Virus record (IMG/VR): IMGVR_UViG_3300034024_000041
Coordinates: 1 to 35,986 of that record
From: a virus
Reading direction: 5' to 3' (one strand)
Length of the DNA: 35,986 nt
The translations under genes were made by a program, and so were the position numbers. Below, in pieces: positions 1 to 6,860 of the stretch (position 1 is its first letter; the number at the start of each line of letters is the position of its first letter). The notes under the pieces were generated by a model that was given only the letters and a program-made list of their open reading frames with translations, made no database searches and was not told where the DNA came from.

Positions 1-131
1 TCGTGGCGTGTCCTGTTCTTCGGACCGTGAGCGTCGGCCGGGCGGCCGACCTCGATTGCTGCCCCGGGCCCGGTCGCTGCGCGATGCGAGCCCGGGGGCG
101 AAACACAAACCTATCAGGTTGCTAATCGGCT
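1..131. repeat. Left copy of terminal redundancy
   Basis: The first 131 bases match positions 35856-35986 with a single mismatch (C at 127, A at 35982); the first 126 bases are identical. This is the overlap expected when a circular or concatemeric phage genome is assembled as a linear contig, so it probably represents one copy per genome. It contains the leader and promoter of the leftward ssDNA-binding-protein gene, whose ATG is completed at 35856. The mismatch lies inside the 18-bp operator; the right copy fits the operator consensus better. Confidence 0.93.
33..97 (-). promoter_or_regulatory. Structured 5' leader of the SSB-like gene (two hairpins)
   Basis: A leftward transcript starting near 101 has about 100 nt of leader before the ATG at 35856. 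It contains two perfect inverted repeats: CCCCGGGC at 62-69 with GCCCGGGG at 90-97, and GTCGGCCG at 33-40 with CGGCCGAC at 43-50. The next bases hold a weak AGGA Shine-Dalgarno. Such structure could support translational autoregulation or attenuation. That role is inferred; only the repeats are seen. Confidence 0.45.
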
Positions 132-136
132 GTCTA
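108..136 (-). promoter_or_regulatory. Leftward promoter with embedded operator, upstream of SSB-like gene
   Basis: On the minus strand a -35 TAGACA (131-136) is separated by 17 bp from a -10 TAGGTT (108-113). The operator lies in the spacer at 111-128; the right-end copy at 35966-35983 reads CTATCAGGTTGCTAATAG. The -35 overlaps the TAG stop of the exonuclease gene. The element drives transcription across the circle junction into the recombination block that begins at 35856. It shares its architecture with five other promoters in this genome. Confidence 0.65.
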
Positions 137-1606
137 GGGCTGCTGCGCCTGCGTCCAACCGCAGGCGCAGAGACCGGTGCCGACGTGCAATTCGCGCTGC
201 ACGCACTCGACGATCATGCGCCGCCGCTCGCCGAGATACGCGATCGTGCTCGACCACTCGACGCCGTTCGCGACCGCGAGCTCGTACAGCTCGCCGAGCC
301 GAGCGAGGTCGGGCGCGACGTCGATCTGATCGGCGAGCATCCGCACGAGCGGATTGCCGGCCTCGGCGAGCGCCTTGTCGAGCTCGGGGCGCACCTGCTC
401 GATCGGCGCCCATCGCACGAGACCGTCGGCGCCGCGGTACGACTGCTCGACCACCTGCGCGACCGGGTTGCCCATCGCGGCCAGCTCGGGCGCGACCGCG
501 GCGGCGAGCGCGCTGCGCGGCAGGTCGGCCGTCGCGACGTACTGAGCGGGCGTCATCCCGGCCGGCGCCGAGAACCCCATCGGGCCGCGCGCCGCGGCGT
601 CGGCGACGAGCTGCTCGTATCCGGGCCGTTCCGGCGGCTGCGGCAGGTCGACCGGCACGAGCATCGCCCACGCGCCCGGGTTGCCGAGCGGCGTCTTGCT
701 CGCTTTCATCCGGTCGCGCTGTGCCGCCGCGGCCTGCGCTCCGTCCCACCCGGCCGTGAGGTCGACGAGATACGGCACGGCGCGGCCGTCGCGCACGTGG
801 ATCATCAGACCGACGAGCTTGCTGACCGGCGGCATCGGCTCGTACCGGCCGGCAAACGGGCCGTTCGGGTCGGCGTCGGTGGCCGGCCGAGGCTCGGGCA
901 CGAACATGTCGTCGCTGTTCGCGTACTCGGCCAGCTGCGGGCCGATGTGGATCATGTTGCGCAGCGGGTCGCCTTCCGTCTTGACGTCGACGACGAGCAG
1001 CTCGCCCGGCGCGAGCACGCCCCGCTCGACGAGCAGGCCGCACTCGCCGAGGCGGTCGAACGTGCCCACGTTGTCGGTCGTCTTGTTGCGCACGCTGCGC
1101 TCGACGTGCTCGGGCCGGAACGTGAGCCGCATCGCCTGCTTGAGCGCCTCGTACGCTCGCAGGTCGGCGTCGTACGGGGCAGGCAGGCCGATCGACTCGA
1201 CGCTCTCGCCGAGGTCGAGCCGCTCGGTCGCCGTGTGCACGGCCGTGCCCGTGTTGGCGCCGGCCTTGCTCTTTGCGGCGTCGAGCGCCTGCTTGCGCAG
1301 GCCGCGCAGCGTGCTCTTTGCCTCGGTCGTGAGCTTGCCCGTGACCGGATCGAATTGCGCCGCCGCGGCCACGCCGAGCACGAGATCGGACCGCATCGAG
1401 AGGCCGATCGCGAGCATGTTCTCGCGCCACTCGTCGAGATTCCACGTGTCGGTTTCGATCTCTTTGAGCAGGTTGCTGACGCGCTGATACGTGCGCTCGG
1501 CGTCGCAGTAGCGGCCGTTTTTCGTCCGCATCGGGCCGACCCGGGCCGACAGCACGGCCGCGGCCATCTGCGCGCCGGTCGGGGGCGTCAAGGTGGGTGC
1601 GCTCAT
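134..1606 (-). CDS. Cas4/RecB-like PD-(D/E)XK exonuclease
   Basis: A 490-aa protein with the RecB/Cas4 nuclease signature in order: His124 in GTAVHTATERL, Asp184 in GTFDRLGE, Asp207-x-Lys209 in LLVVDVKT, and the QxxxY motif Q224/Y228. These are the metal-binding and catalytic residues of the family, which resects DNA ends. Actinophages commonly carry such 'Cas4-family' exonucleases beside recombination genes. Here it ends the leftward early operon, and on the circle it is followed by the SSB-like and RusA genes. No iron-sulphur cysteine cluster of true Cas4 is evident. The C-terminal 200 residues have no assigned fold. The ATG overlaps the upstream gene's stop by 4 bp. There is no CRISPR context. 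Confidence 0.85.
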   Translation of the reverse strand: MSAPTLTPPTGAQMAAAVLSARVGPMRTKNGRYCDAERTYQRVSNLLKEIETDTWNLDEWRENMLAIGLSMRSDLVLGVAAAAQFDPVTGKLTTEAKSTLRGLRKQALDAAKSKAGANTGTAVHTATERLDLGESVESIGLPAPYDADLRAYEALKQAMRLTFRPEHVERSVRNKTTDNVGTFDRLGECGLLVERGVLAPGELLVVDVKTEGDPLRNMIHIGPQLAEYANSDDMFVPEPRPATDADPNGPFAGRYEPMPPVSKLVGLMIHVRDGRAVPYLVDLTAGWDGAQAAAAQRDRMKASKTPLGNPGAWAMLVPVDLPQPPERPGYEQLVADAAARGPMGFSAPAGMTPAQYVATADLPRSALAAAVAPELAAMGNPVAQVVEQSYRGADGLVRWAPIEQVRPELDKALAEAGNPLVRMLADQIDVAPDLARLGELYELAVANGVEWSSTIAYLGERRRMIVECVQRELHVGTGLCACGWTQAQQP

Positions 1607-1974
1607 CGGTCGTAAGCTCCGTTCACGAGGCGGTCAGCGTGGTCGGCGTCGTACGTGCGCCCCGCGGGGGCGGGCGCCTGCGGCTTGTCGTGCAACGCGG
1701 CGTACATCCGGCGGCCGAGCTCTGCGACCTGCCCCTCGCTCTCGGCGAGCGCCTGCTCGATCGGCAGCACGTGCTCGATCCACACGAGCTTGAGCACTTC
1801 CGCGAGCGCGGTCGCCGTCGACCAATCCGGGTCGGGCGCGTTCGGTTCGGCCGAGCAGGCGTCGAGCGTCGCCCGGAACAGCTCGACGTGCTCGGGCTCG
1901 ATCTCGAACGGCAGGTCGATGGCGCGCGGCGGCAGCTCGTCGGGCAGCGCGGGCAACGGGTTGATATCGGTCAT
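1603..1974 (-). CDS. Hypothetical protein, exonuclease operon
   Basis: A 123-aa acidic protein that I do not recognise. The N-terminal third is rich in proline and acidic residues. The middle, around residues 45-90, looks alpha-helical (WSTATALAEVLKLVWIEHVLPIEQALAESEG) and could form a helical hairpin or coiled coil. It overlaps the exonuclease start by 4 bp and the preceding gene's stop by 4 bp, so translation is probably coupled. Its position directly before the exonuclease suggests a partner in DNA-end processing, which is inference from context alone. Confidence 0.7.
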   Translation of the reverse strand: MTDINPLPALPDELPPRAIDLPFEIEPEHVELFRATLDACSAEPNAPDPDWSTATALAEVLKLVWIEHVLPIEQALAESEGQVAELGRRMYAALHDKPQAPAPAGRTYDADHADRLVNGAYDR

Positions 1975-2264
1975 GGTGTGATGCTCTCCCTGATCACTTC
2001 CGGCGCGAGGCCGGCATCGGCGAGGACGGCAAACGCGCGTGCCTCAAGGTCAGTATCGACCGGCTGTATGACAGTAATCGGCGTGCCGGGCGGGGGCTGC
2101 GCGACGAGCTGCTCGCCGAACCGCGTGAGCGTGACGATCGGGCCCCGGGGGTCGCCGAGCACGATGTCGGCGACCCCGTAAGCCAATCCGTCATGCCCGA
2201 GCACGATGTCGCCCGCGTGTGTCTGCTCCCACGTTGCCGGCGGCGCCTGCTCGGGCGTCGTCAT
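1971..2264 (-). CDS. Small SH3-like beta protein, hypothetical
   Basis: A 97-aa protein whose middle has short beta-type segments with Gly-Asp turns (HAGDIVLGHDGLAYGVADI, then IVTLTRFGEQ), a pattern seen in small SH3-like proteins of actinophage early operons. The C-terminal 25 residues look helical. It starts with ATG overlapping the previous stop (ATGA) and its own stop overlaps the next start. The function is unknown; co-transcription with the exonuclease is the only clue. Confidence 0.7.
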   Translation of the reverse strand: MTTPEQAPPATWEQTHAGDIVLGHDGLAYGVADIVLGDPRGPIVTLTRFGEQLVAQPPPGTPITVIQPVDTDLEARAFAVLADAGLAPEVIRESITP

Positions 2265-2536
2265 CGGGTCGCCCGGTACGCGGCGACCTTATCGGCCGCC
2301 TGCTGCGCGGCTGCGACGTAATCCTCGATGCCCTGCTTGATCTTGCCGAGCTCGGTCAGCGCGGCGGCAACGTCGTCATTCGCCGAGTCCTCGGCCGTGT
2401 GCGTCAGCGAGACCATCGCGCCGTCGGTCCGATCCTCGGCGAGCCGCAGAGCGCTTTGGATCTCTCCGCACGCGTCGATGATCATGCCGAGCCGCTGCTT
2501 GAGATTCTCGATACTGCCGTCGGCGCCGTCGCTCAC
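2261..2536 (-). CDS. Small all-helical protein, hypothetical
   Basis: A 91-aa protein starting at GTG 2536, which overlaps the TGA of the upstream gene. Residues 8-88 are almost entirely helix-forming with heptad-like spacing (IENLKQRLGMIIDACGEIQ, and ALTELGKIKQGIEDYVAAAQ), consistent with a two-helix hairpin. The general look recalls WXG100/DUF6244-like small helical proteins of actinobacteria, but no WxG motif is present and I do not claim membership. It is paired with the next gene upstream, which has the same size and character; the two may be partners or an ancient duplication. Confidence 0.65.
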   Translation of the reverse strand: MSDGADGSIENLKQRLGMIIDACGEIQSALRLAEDRTDGAMVSLTHTAEDSANDDVAAALTELGKIKQGIEDYVAAAQQAADKVAAYRATR

Positions 2537-2790
2537 AACGACCCCCGGTAGGTGAGATTCTGCTCGATCGCGAGCGTGCACAGCGGGGCGACCTGCTGCT
2601 CGCACAGTTCGATCGCCGCGGCGACCTGCGGCACGCCGAGCGGGTCGACCGACGTCTGCCGAATCCAGTCGAGCAGCACTTTCGCCTCGCCGAGCTTGCC
2701 GGCGACCTGCGTGTTGAGTGCCCCCTGCGCCTCGGCAATCAGGTGGTTTGCGCGGTCGATCGCCGCGCGTACTTCCGGAACGGTTGCCAC
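2533..2790 (-). CDS. Small all-helical protein, hypothetical
   Basis: An 85-aa protein with a GTG start at 2790, chosen because the octamer GGGAGAGC lies 4 nt upstream (2795-2802 on the complement). It is helical over nearly its whole length, with an N-terminal segment VRAAIDRANHLIAEAQGAL and a C-terminal YRGSL. It is similar in size and predicted shape to the following gene (2261-2536), with which it overlaps by 4 bp. The own GGGAGAGC leader suggests a separately initiated cistron within the leftward operon. The function is unknown. Confidence 0.68.
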   Translation of the reverse strand: MATVPEVRAAIDRANHLIAEAQGALNTQVAGKLGEAKVLLDWIRQTSVDPLGVPQVAAAIELCEQQVAPLCTLAIEQNLTYRGSL

Positions 2791-2818
2791 TCTTGCTCTC
2801 CCTCTGTTGGGCGGTTGG

Positions 2819-3202
2819 TCATCCGCTGTTGCGGAACCAATACGGTTTGGCGTCGGGCCGCGGCGTCTTGCTGTGCTGCGGGTCGGGCGGGCTCGTGCGT
2901 CCCTGCCGCTTGGCGTGCGCGGCCTCGTCAGCCTGCCGGCGTGCGGCCGACCGCTCGACCGAGGCCGCGAAGTCGGCGAGCGCGGCCTGCGCGGCGTCGC
3001 TGAGCGGAAGCGCCATGAGCGAACCGGGGCAGGCGCCCCACCACTCGAACGGGCCCGCGATGTTGTGCGGCTTGACCCGGTTGACGTGCGGGCCCGCGGT
3101 CGGCCCGGGTGCGCTCTGCTCGTGCACGATCGTCACGCGGGCCGTGCAGTGCACGAACGGGCAGTCGGCCGAGTCGGTCATCGTGGGGCGCAGCTCGGTC
3201 AT
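2819..3202 (-). CDS. Hypothetical protein with N-terminal Cys/His motif
   Basis: A 127-aa protein. An early CPFVHC motif and nearby His residues could bind one metal, but a second CxxC is lacking. The middle is hydrophobic and aromatic (GPFEWWGACPG), followed by an Ala-rich helix and a basic, proline-rich tail. The ATG at 3202 overlaps the stop of the membrane-protein gene upstream (ATGA). A 28-bp gap separates it from the next gene, which has its own GGGAGAGC leader. The role is unknown. Confidence 0.65.
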   Translation of the reverse strand: MTELRPTMTDSADCPFVHCTARVTIVHEQSAPGPTAGPHVNRVKPHNIAGPFEWWGACPGSLMALPLSDAAQAALADFAASVERSAARRQADEAAHAKRQGRTSPPDPQHSKTPRPDAKPYWFRNSG

Positions 3203-3441
3203 CGCACGCCCCCGGTCGGTCCGGGCATCGGCGTCGGGTACGGCGTGACGACCGCGGGGCGGTCGCTCGGCGCGGCCTCGGCCGGCTCGCCGACGAGCAG
3301 CTTGATCGCCCCGGCGCAGAGCGCGAGCAGGACGAGCAGCGTGCCGATCGTCACGGCGAGAATCTGCGCGGTCGTCGGCCGGCGGGGCGGTTCGCCCGAG
3401 GCGTGCGCCGGGATGTGCGGCCGCAATTCCGGCTCGGTCAT
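3199..3441 (-). CDS. Small single-pass membrane protein
   Basis: An 80-aa protein with one transmembrane segment at about residues 27-50 (ILAVTIGTLLVLLALCAGAI). A Pro/Arg-rich N-terminus and a Pro/Ala-rich C-terminal tail flank it. Positive charges before the helix suggest an N-in topology. It is the second gene of the leftward operon and overlaps both neighbours by 4 bp. Early membrane proteins of this kind are candidates for superinfection exclusion or host takeover, which is inference only. Confidence 0.68.
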   Translation of the reverse strand: MTEPELRPHIPAHASGEPPRRPTTAQILAVTIGTLLVLLALCAGAIKLLVGEPAEAAPSDRPAVVTPYPTPMPGPTGGVR

Positions 3442-3530
3442 CGGCCCGGCCGGACGAACAGCGCGCGGCTCGACGGGCGGCGAGTGCCGCGGTACGTCAT
3501 CCGGCGGTACGTGCTGATCAGTCTGCGCAT
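3438..3530 (-). CDS. 30-aa arginine-rich leader peptide
   Basis: A small frame starts at ATG 3530, 5 nt after a perfect GGGAGAGC (3536-3543, complement). It runs 30 codons to a TGA that overlaps the next ATG in the ATGA arrangement used throughout this operon. The product begins MRRLISTYRRM and has nine Arg residues. Being first after the leftward promoter, it may be a translated leader coupling translation to the membrane-protein gene, or a small nucleic-acid-binding peptide. Its size makes it easy to miss. Confidence 0.6.
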   Translation of the reverse strand: MRRLISTYRRMTYRGTRRPSSRALFVRPGR

Positions 3531-3570
3531 CGTGTGCTCTCCCGAGTGGTCGTCGTGCTGTCGAGACGTC

Positions 3571-3600
3571 AAGCTATCAGGTACCTAATAGGCAGCGCAA
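3571..3600 (-). promoter_or_regulatory. Leftward early promoter with embedded operator
   Basis: On the minus strand a -35 TTGCGC (3595-3600) is followed after 18 bp by a -10 TAGCTT (3571-3576). The operator CTATCAGGTACCTAATAG (3574-3591) fills the spacer. It drives the operon 3530 to 134. Its -35 lies back to back with that of the rightward promoter, with only CC (3601-3602) between them, so both share one control region. Confidence 0.62.
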
Positions 3601-3602
3601 CC

Positions 3603-3630
3603 TTGCGACCTAATAGATTCCTGATAGCCT
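3603..3630 (+). promoter_or_regulatory. Rightward promoter of the RHH gene, leaderless, with operator
   Basis: A -35 TTGCGA (3603-3608), a 16-bp spacer and a -10 TAGCCT (3625-3630) precede the ATG at 3637 by only 6 nt. The predicted transcription start is therefore the ATG itself and no Shine-Dalgarno is possible. An operator variant CTAATAGATTCCTGATAG (3610-3627) occupies the spacer. The layout predicts autorepression of a leaderless repressor mRNA, as known for lambda cI from PRM and for many actinobacterial genes. Confidence 0.6.
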
Positions 3631-3636
3631 CTGCCC

Positions 3637-3939
3637 ATGACCGACACGACGACCGGCACGGCCGGAACCTTGACCGCGACGCGCGTCGCACCTGCTGCCG
3701 ACGCGCCCCTCACTGAGCACGTCAACACGCTGCTCGCCCGCGAGACACGCGCATACCTGCTCGGCACAGTCGAGGCCGACGAGGCGCGCGGCGAGGGGGC
3801 GGTCGTGCGCGTACTGCTGGTCAACGCGATCGAGCGCCTGCGGCAGATCGACCCGGATGACTACGCCCGGCGCGTCGCGCTCGGGGCGGCCGAGCTCGAC
3901 CGGCGCGCTGCCGAGCGGCAGGCCGCGGGCAAGAGCTAG
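3637..3939 (+). CDS. Putative ribbon-helix-helix (Arc/CopG-type) repressor
   Basis: A 100-aa protein. Residues 34-70 (ARETRAYLL... then EGAVVRVLLVNAIERL) fit the ribbon-helix-helix pattern: a short strand, helix A, a turn, and helix B of the SAVVREAL type. A disordered N-terminal arm (1-25) and a charged helical C-terminus follow the usual plan of small phage regulators. It is the first rightward gene from the divergent control region, is probably leaderless, and has palindromic operators over its own promoter, which is what an autoregulated repressor would show. A hairpin terminator follows. Binding to the CTATYAGGTACCTRATAG palindrome is inferred. It could instead be an early shut-off regulator of a lytic phage. 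Confidence 0.62.
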   Translation: MTDTTTGTAGTLTATRVAPAADAPLTEHVNTLLARETRAYLLGTVEADEARGEGAVVRVLLVNAIERLRQIDPDDYARRVALGAAELDRRAAERQAAGKS

Positions 3940-3964
3940 ATTCGACCGACCCGAGCCGATGACA

Positions 3965-3997
3965 ACGGCCGCGGTCCCTCACGGGTGCCGCGGCCGT
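3965..3997 (+). terminator. Hairpin terminator after the RHH gene
   Basis: A perfect 10-bp inverted repeat, ACGGCCGCGG (3965-3974) and CCGCGGCCGT (3988-3997), with a 13-nt loop lies 25 bp after the RHH stop codon. No T-run follows, which is common for GC-rich actinobacterial terminators. It would insulate the repressor transcript from the primase/helicase gene, which has its own ribosome-binding site at 4020-4027. Confidence 0.55.
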
Positions 3998-4031
3998 CGC
4001 ACCACCGACCCTTGATCTTGGGAGAGCAATA

Positions 4032-6677
4032 GTGGCAGTTGACCGCGATACTACATATGCCGGGCCCTACGCAACAGCGGCGCGCCTTTACCGGGCGGCC
4101 GGATGGCTCGGCGTGCTGCCGGTCGGCTCGGGCCCGGGCGAGAAGTGGCCGCCCCCGCGGGCGTACACCGGGCACGGCGCACCCGACCCGAGCGGCGCCG
4201 ACATCGAGGCGTATTGCGAGACGCACGGCGATCGGAATCTCGCGCTGCGGGCCCCCGTCGGCGTGCTCGGGCTCGACGTCGACGCGTACGAGAAAGCGGG
4301 CAAGAGCAAGGGTGGCGGCGAGGCGCTCGCCGCGCTCATCGAGGCGTACGGCCCGCTGCCGCACACGTGGGTGAGTGGCGCCCGGCCGGCGCCGAGCGGC
4401 ATCTACTGGTATCGCGTGCCCGAGCTGCTCGACGGCGCCCCGATCAACTGGCCGGGCGAGGCCGCGAAAGGCATCGAGATCATCCAACGCGGGCACCGGT
4501 ACGGGCTCGTTTGGCCGAGCACGAATCCCGAGGCCGACGGCGCCGAGTACGGGTGGCGGTGGCCGCTCGCGGCCGAGCACCGGGTCGAGGGGCACCCGAT
4601 CCCGCGGCCGGCCGACCTCGCCGAGCTGCCCGAGGCATGGGTGCGCGGCCTCGCGCTGTCGTACGCCCGGACCGAAAAGAGTGACCTCGCGGGCAACGAC
4701 ATGGCCGCGTGGTGGGAGATGCTGCGCCCCGATCCGGCCTGCCCGCGGGTGACCGACGCGCTGACCCGGGCCCGCCACGAGATCGCGCTCGGGCAGGCCG
4801 GGCGGCACGAGACCGCTCGCGACTCGGCGCGCCTGCTCGCGGCCTACGGTGGCGAGGGACACGCGGGCGCGGCCGAGGCGCTGACGCAGCTCGGCGCCGT
4901 GTTCGTGGCCGCGATCAGCGGGCCCGGTCGCGACGCCGAGGCCGAGTGGCATCGCCTGCTCGTCGGGGCGGTCGAGCTGGCCGCGACCGACAACCCGGCG
5001 CCGCGGCAGCTGTGCGCCTGCTCGCCCCCGTCGCTCGTGATCCCGCTGCCCCCGGGCGTGCCCCCTTTTGCGTCGCCCCCGTCGACTACGTTGCCCGGGC
5101 CCGCGAGCTCTGGCCTGCCGTCGGGGGAGACGATCACGCAGCTCGGCCCGGTGCCGCTGCCGGACGCGCCGCCTGAGAGCGACGCGCTGACCGACGCCCG
5201 GCTGACGCAGCTCGTGCACGACGAGCTGCTCGACGGCCGCTATTGCTGGTCGCAGGGTTTCGGGTGGCTGTTGTGGGACGGCCGGCGGTGGCGCGAGTGC
5301 AGCGACGAGACCGTGATCGAGGACGTGCGGCAGTGGGCCGTGCGGTTCGTCGAGCAGCAGGTCGCCAACGTCTACATCGCGGCGTCGCGCGAGATGCGCA
5401 ACCTGCTGATCGGCCTGCTGAGTAAGTACCGGCTGACGGCGATCGTCGCGCTCGCCCGCGGGCTCTGTCAGGTCGACCCGGCCGCGTTCGACGGGCACCC
5501 CGACCTGCTCAACACGCCGAGCGGGATCGTCGACCTGCGGACGGGCGAGCTGCTGCCGCACGATCCCGCGATGCGGATGACCAAGATCACGGGCGTTGCG
5601 TACGACCCGGCCGCGGGTCATCCGGACTGGCCGGCCGCGCTGCGGGCCGTGCGCCCCGACGTGGCGACGTGGCTGCGCCTGCGGTTCGGGCAGTCGATCA
5701 CGGGGCACATGACCCCCGACGACGTGCTGCTCATCCTGCGCGGTGGCGGCGAGAACGGTAAGTCGACGATCTTGAACGCGATCAAGCAGGCGCTCGGCGA
5801 CTACGGCATTTTCGTGTCCGACCGGGTGCTGCTGAGCGACCCGGGATCGCACCCGACAGAGCTCATGGACTTCCGCGGGGCGCGGTTCACGCTGACCGAG
5901 GAATTGCCCGACGAGGCGCGCCTCAACGTCAAGCGGCTCAAGGATGTCGTCGGCACGCCGACCATGAAAGCGCGCCGGATGCGGCAAGACCCTGTTGAGT
6001 TCGCGGCGACGCACTCGCTGTTCATCTCGACGAATCCGCTGCCGCTCGTGACCGACACCGATCACGGCACGTGGCGCCGGCTCGCGCTCGTCGAGTTCCC
6101 GTACCGGTTCACCAAACCCGGTCAGCCGGTCGACGAATCCCGGGGCGAGCGGAAGGGCGATGCCGGCCTGCGCGACCGCTTGCGCGACGGCGTGGCGCAG
6201 CGCGAGGCCGTGCTCTTGTGGCTCGTGCAGGGGGCGGTCGAGTGGTATGCGGCCGGCAAGGCGATGCCGCAGCACCCCGAGAGCGTGCTGCGCGACACGC
6301 AGGAGTGGCGCGCCAAGAGCGACCCGATCGAGGGGTTTTGGCACGAGCGGCTGCGGCCGGCGGCCGAGGCATTCATCACGTCGAGCGACATGACGGCCGC
6401 GTTCAACGACTACCTCTCGGCGATCCGTCAGCACGAGTGGAGCGACCGCAGGTTCGTACCGCTGTTCGGCGACCACTCGACGACCCGCAGGCACGGTGTC
6501 GAGTACCGGCAGGAGCGGGTCAAGGCGCATCACGTCCGCTCGTACCGCTTGACGCCCGGCGCGATGAGCGTCACGGTTCCGTCACCGTTCGTGCCCGAGC
6601 CGACCGCTGTCGGGGCAAAAGTGCGGGCATGGTGGGGCGTCCGATTTGCGACGCAGACCGACCTTGACCAGGACTAA
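4032..6677 (+). CDS. Bifunctional primase-polymerase / D5-like helicase
   Basis: An 881-aa replication protein starting at GTG, 4 nt after GGGAGAGC. The N-terminal half resembles the Prim-Pol family (PF09250 type): a GLDVDAY catalytic Asp pair near residues 79-85 and a WVSGARPAPSGIYW segment near 112-125 that corresponds to the nucleotide-binding strand. The C-terminal half is a D5/P4-type SF3 helicase: Walker A GGGENGKST near 572-580, an acidic Walker B-like TLTEELPDE, and the sensor segment FISTNPLPL near 663. It should synthesise primers and unwind DNA at the phage origin. An inverted repeat directly downstream is a candidate origin. This is the main replication initiator; no DNA polymerase gene is present, so the host polymerase is presumably used. 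Confidence 0.88.
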   Translation: MAVDRDTTYAGPYATAARLYRAAGWLGVLPVGSGPGEKWPPPRAYTGHGAPDPSGADIEAYCETHGDRNLALRAPVGVLGLDVDAYEKAGKSKGGGEALAALIEAYGPLPHTWVSGARPAPSGIYWYRVPELLDGAPINWPGEAAKGIEIIQRGHRYGLVWPSTNPEADGAEYGWRWPLAAEHRVEGHPIPRPADLAELPEAWVRGLALSYARTEKSDLAGNDMAAWWEMLRPDPACPRVTDALTRARHEIALGQAGRHETARDSARLLAAYGGEGHAGAAEALTQLGAVFVAAISGPGRDAEAEWHRLLVGAVELAATDNPAPRQLCACSPPSLVIPLPPGVPPFASPPSTTLPGPASSGLPSGETITQLGPVPLPDAPPESDALTDARLTQLVHDELLDGRYCWSQGFGWLLWDGRRWRECSDETVIEDVRQWAVRFVEQQVANVYIAASREMRNLLIGLLSKYRLTAIVALARGLCQVDPAAFDGHPDLLNTPSGIVDLRTGELLPHDPAMRMTKITGVAYDPAAGHPDWPAALRAVRPDVATWLRLRFGQSITGHMTPDDVLLILRGGGENGKSTILNAIKQALGDYGIFVSDRVLLSDPGSHPTELMDFRGARFTLTEELPDEARLNVKRLKDVVGTPTMKARRMRQDPVEFAATHSLFISTNPLPLVTDTDHGTWRRLALVEFPYRFTKPGQPVDESRGERKGDAGLRDRLRDGVAQREAVLLWLVQGAVEWYAAGKAMPQHPESVLRDTQEWRAKSDPIEGFWHERLRPAAEAFITSSDMTAAFNDYLSAIRQHEWSDRRFVPLFGDHSTTRRHGVEYRQERVKAHHVRSYRLTPGAMSVTVPSPFVPEPTAVGAKVRAWWGVRFATQTDLDQD

Positions 6678-6685
6678 CGCAAGCG

Positions 6686-6770
6686 TGTCCCACGTGTCCC
6701 AACTTTTGGGCATCCCGCTCTACGCGCGGGCGAATAGCGACAACCAATATCAGGTGGGACACGTGGGACA
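6686..6770. repeat. Long inverted repeat, candidate replication origin
   Basis: A perfect 16-bp inverted repeat, TGTCCCACGTGTCCCA (6686-6701) and TGGGACACGTGGGACA (6755-6770), flanks 53 bp. Each arm is itself two tandem copies of GTGTCCCA. The centre contains a locally AT-richer stretch (GAATAGCGACAACCAATATC) unusual for this genome, and TATCAGGT, identical to an operator half-site, abuts the right arm. The position immediately after the primase/helicase gene favours an origin with iteron-like initiator sites. A terminator for the primase transcript is the alternative. Confidence 0.5.
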
Positions 6771-6798
6771 GGTTACCGACTGACTACTTACAGCGAAC

Positions 6799-6828
6799 TA
6801 GACACAGCTAATAGGTACCTGATAGGTT
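6799..6828 (+). promoter_or_regulatory. Rightward promoter with embedded operator
   Basis: A -35 TAGACA (6799-6804), an 18-bp spacer and a -10 TAGGTT (6823-6828) precede the gene starting at 6861. The operator CTAATAGGTACCTGATAG is at 6808-6825. A second TTGACA at 6827-6832 has no matching -10 at the right distance, so the assignment rests on the architecture shared with the other operator promoters. Confidence 0.6.
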
Positions 6829-6860
6829 GACAGCTCATCGACCGCATGGGAGAGCAAACG

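Noticed and set aside
1-131. True packaged direct terminal repeats
   Set aside because: A length near a typical assembly overlap and a promoter completed only by circular joining favour an assembly artefact; the physical genome ends cannot be read from this.
134-1606. CRISPR adaptation module suggested by the Cas4-like nuclease
   Set aside because: No repeat-spacer array or Cas1/Cas2 gene is present; this nuclease family is a common stand-alone phage recombination exonuclease.
8-1615. 535-codon plus-strand frame opposite the exonuclease
   Set aside because: Arg-rich shadow with no motif or ribosome-binding site; the minus frame carries the full PD-(D/E)XK signature.
3936-6533. 865-codon open frame on the minus strand opposite the primase/helicase
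   Set aside because: It is an antisense shadow of a GC-rich gene: Arg/Pro/Gly-rich with no domain, while the plus frame has clear Prim-Pol and helicase motifs.
6827-6832. TTGACA as the -35 of the promoter before 6861
   Set aside because: No -10 occurs 16-18 bp downstream; that position overlaps the ribosome-binding site. The shared architecture points to TAGACA/TAGGTT instead.
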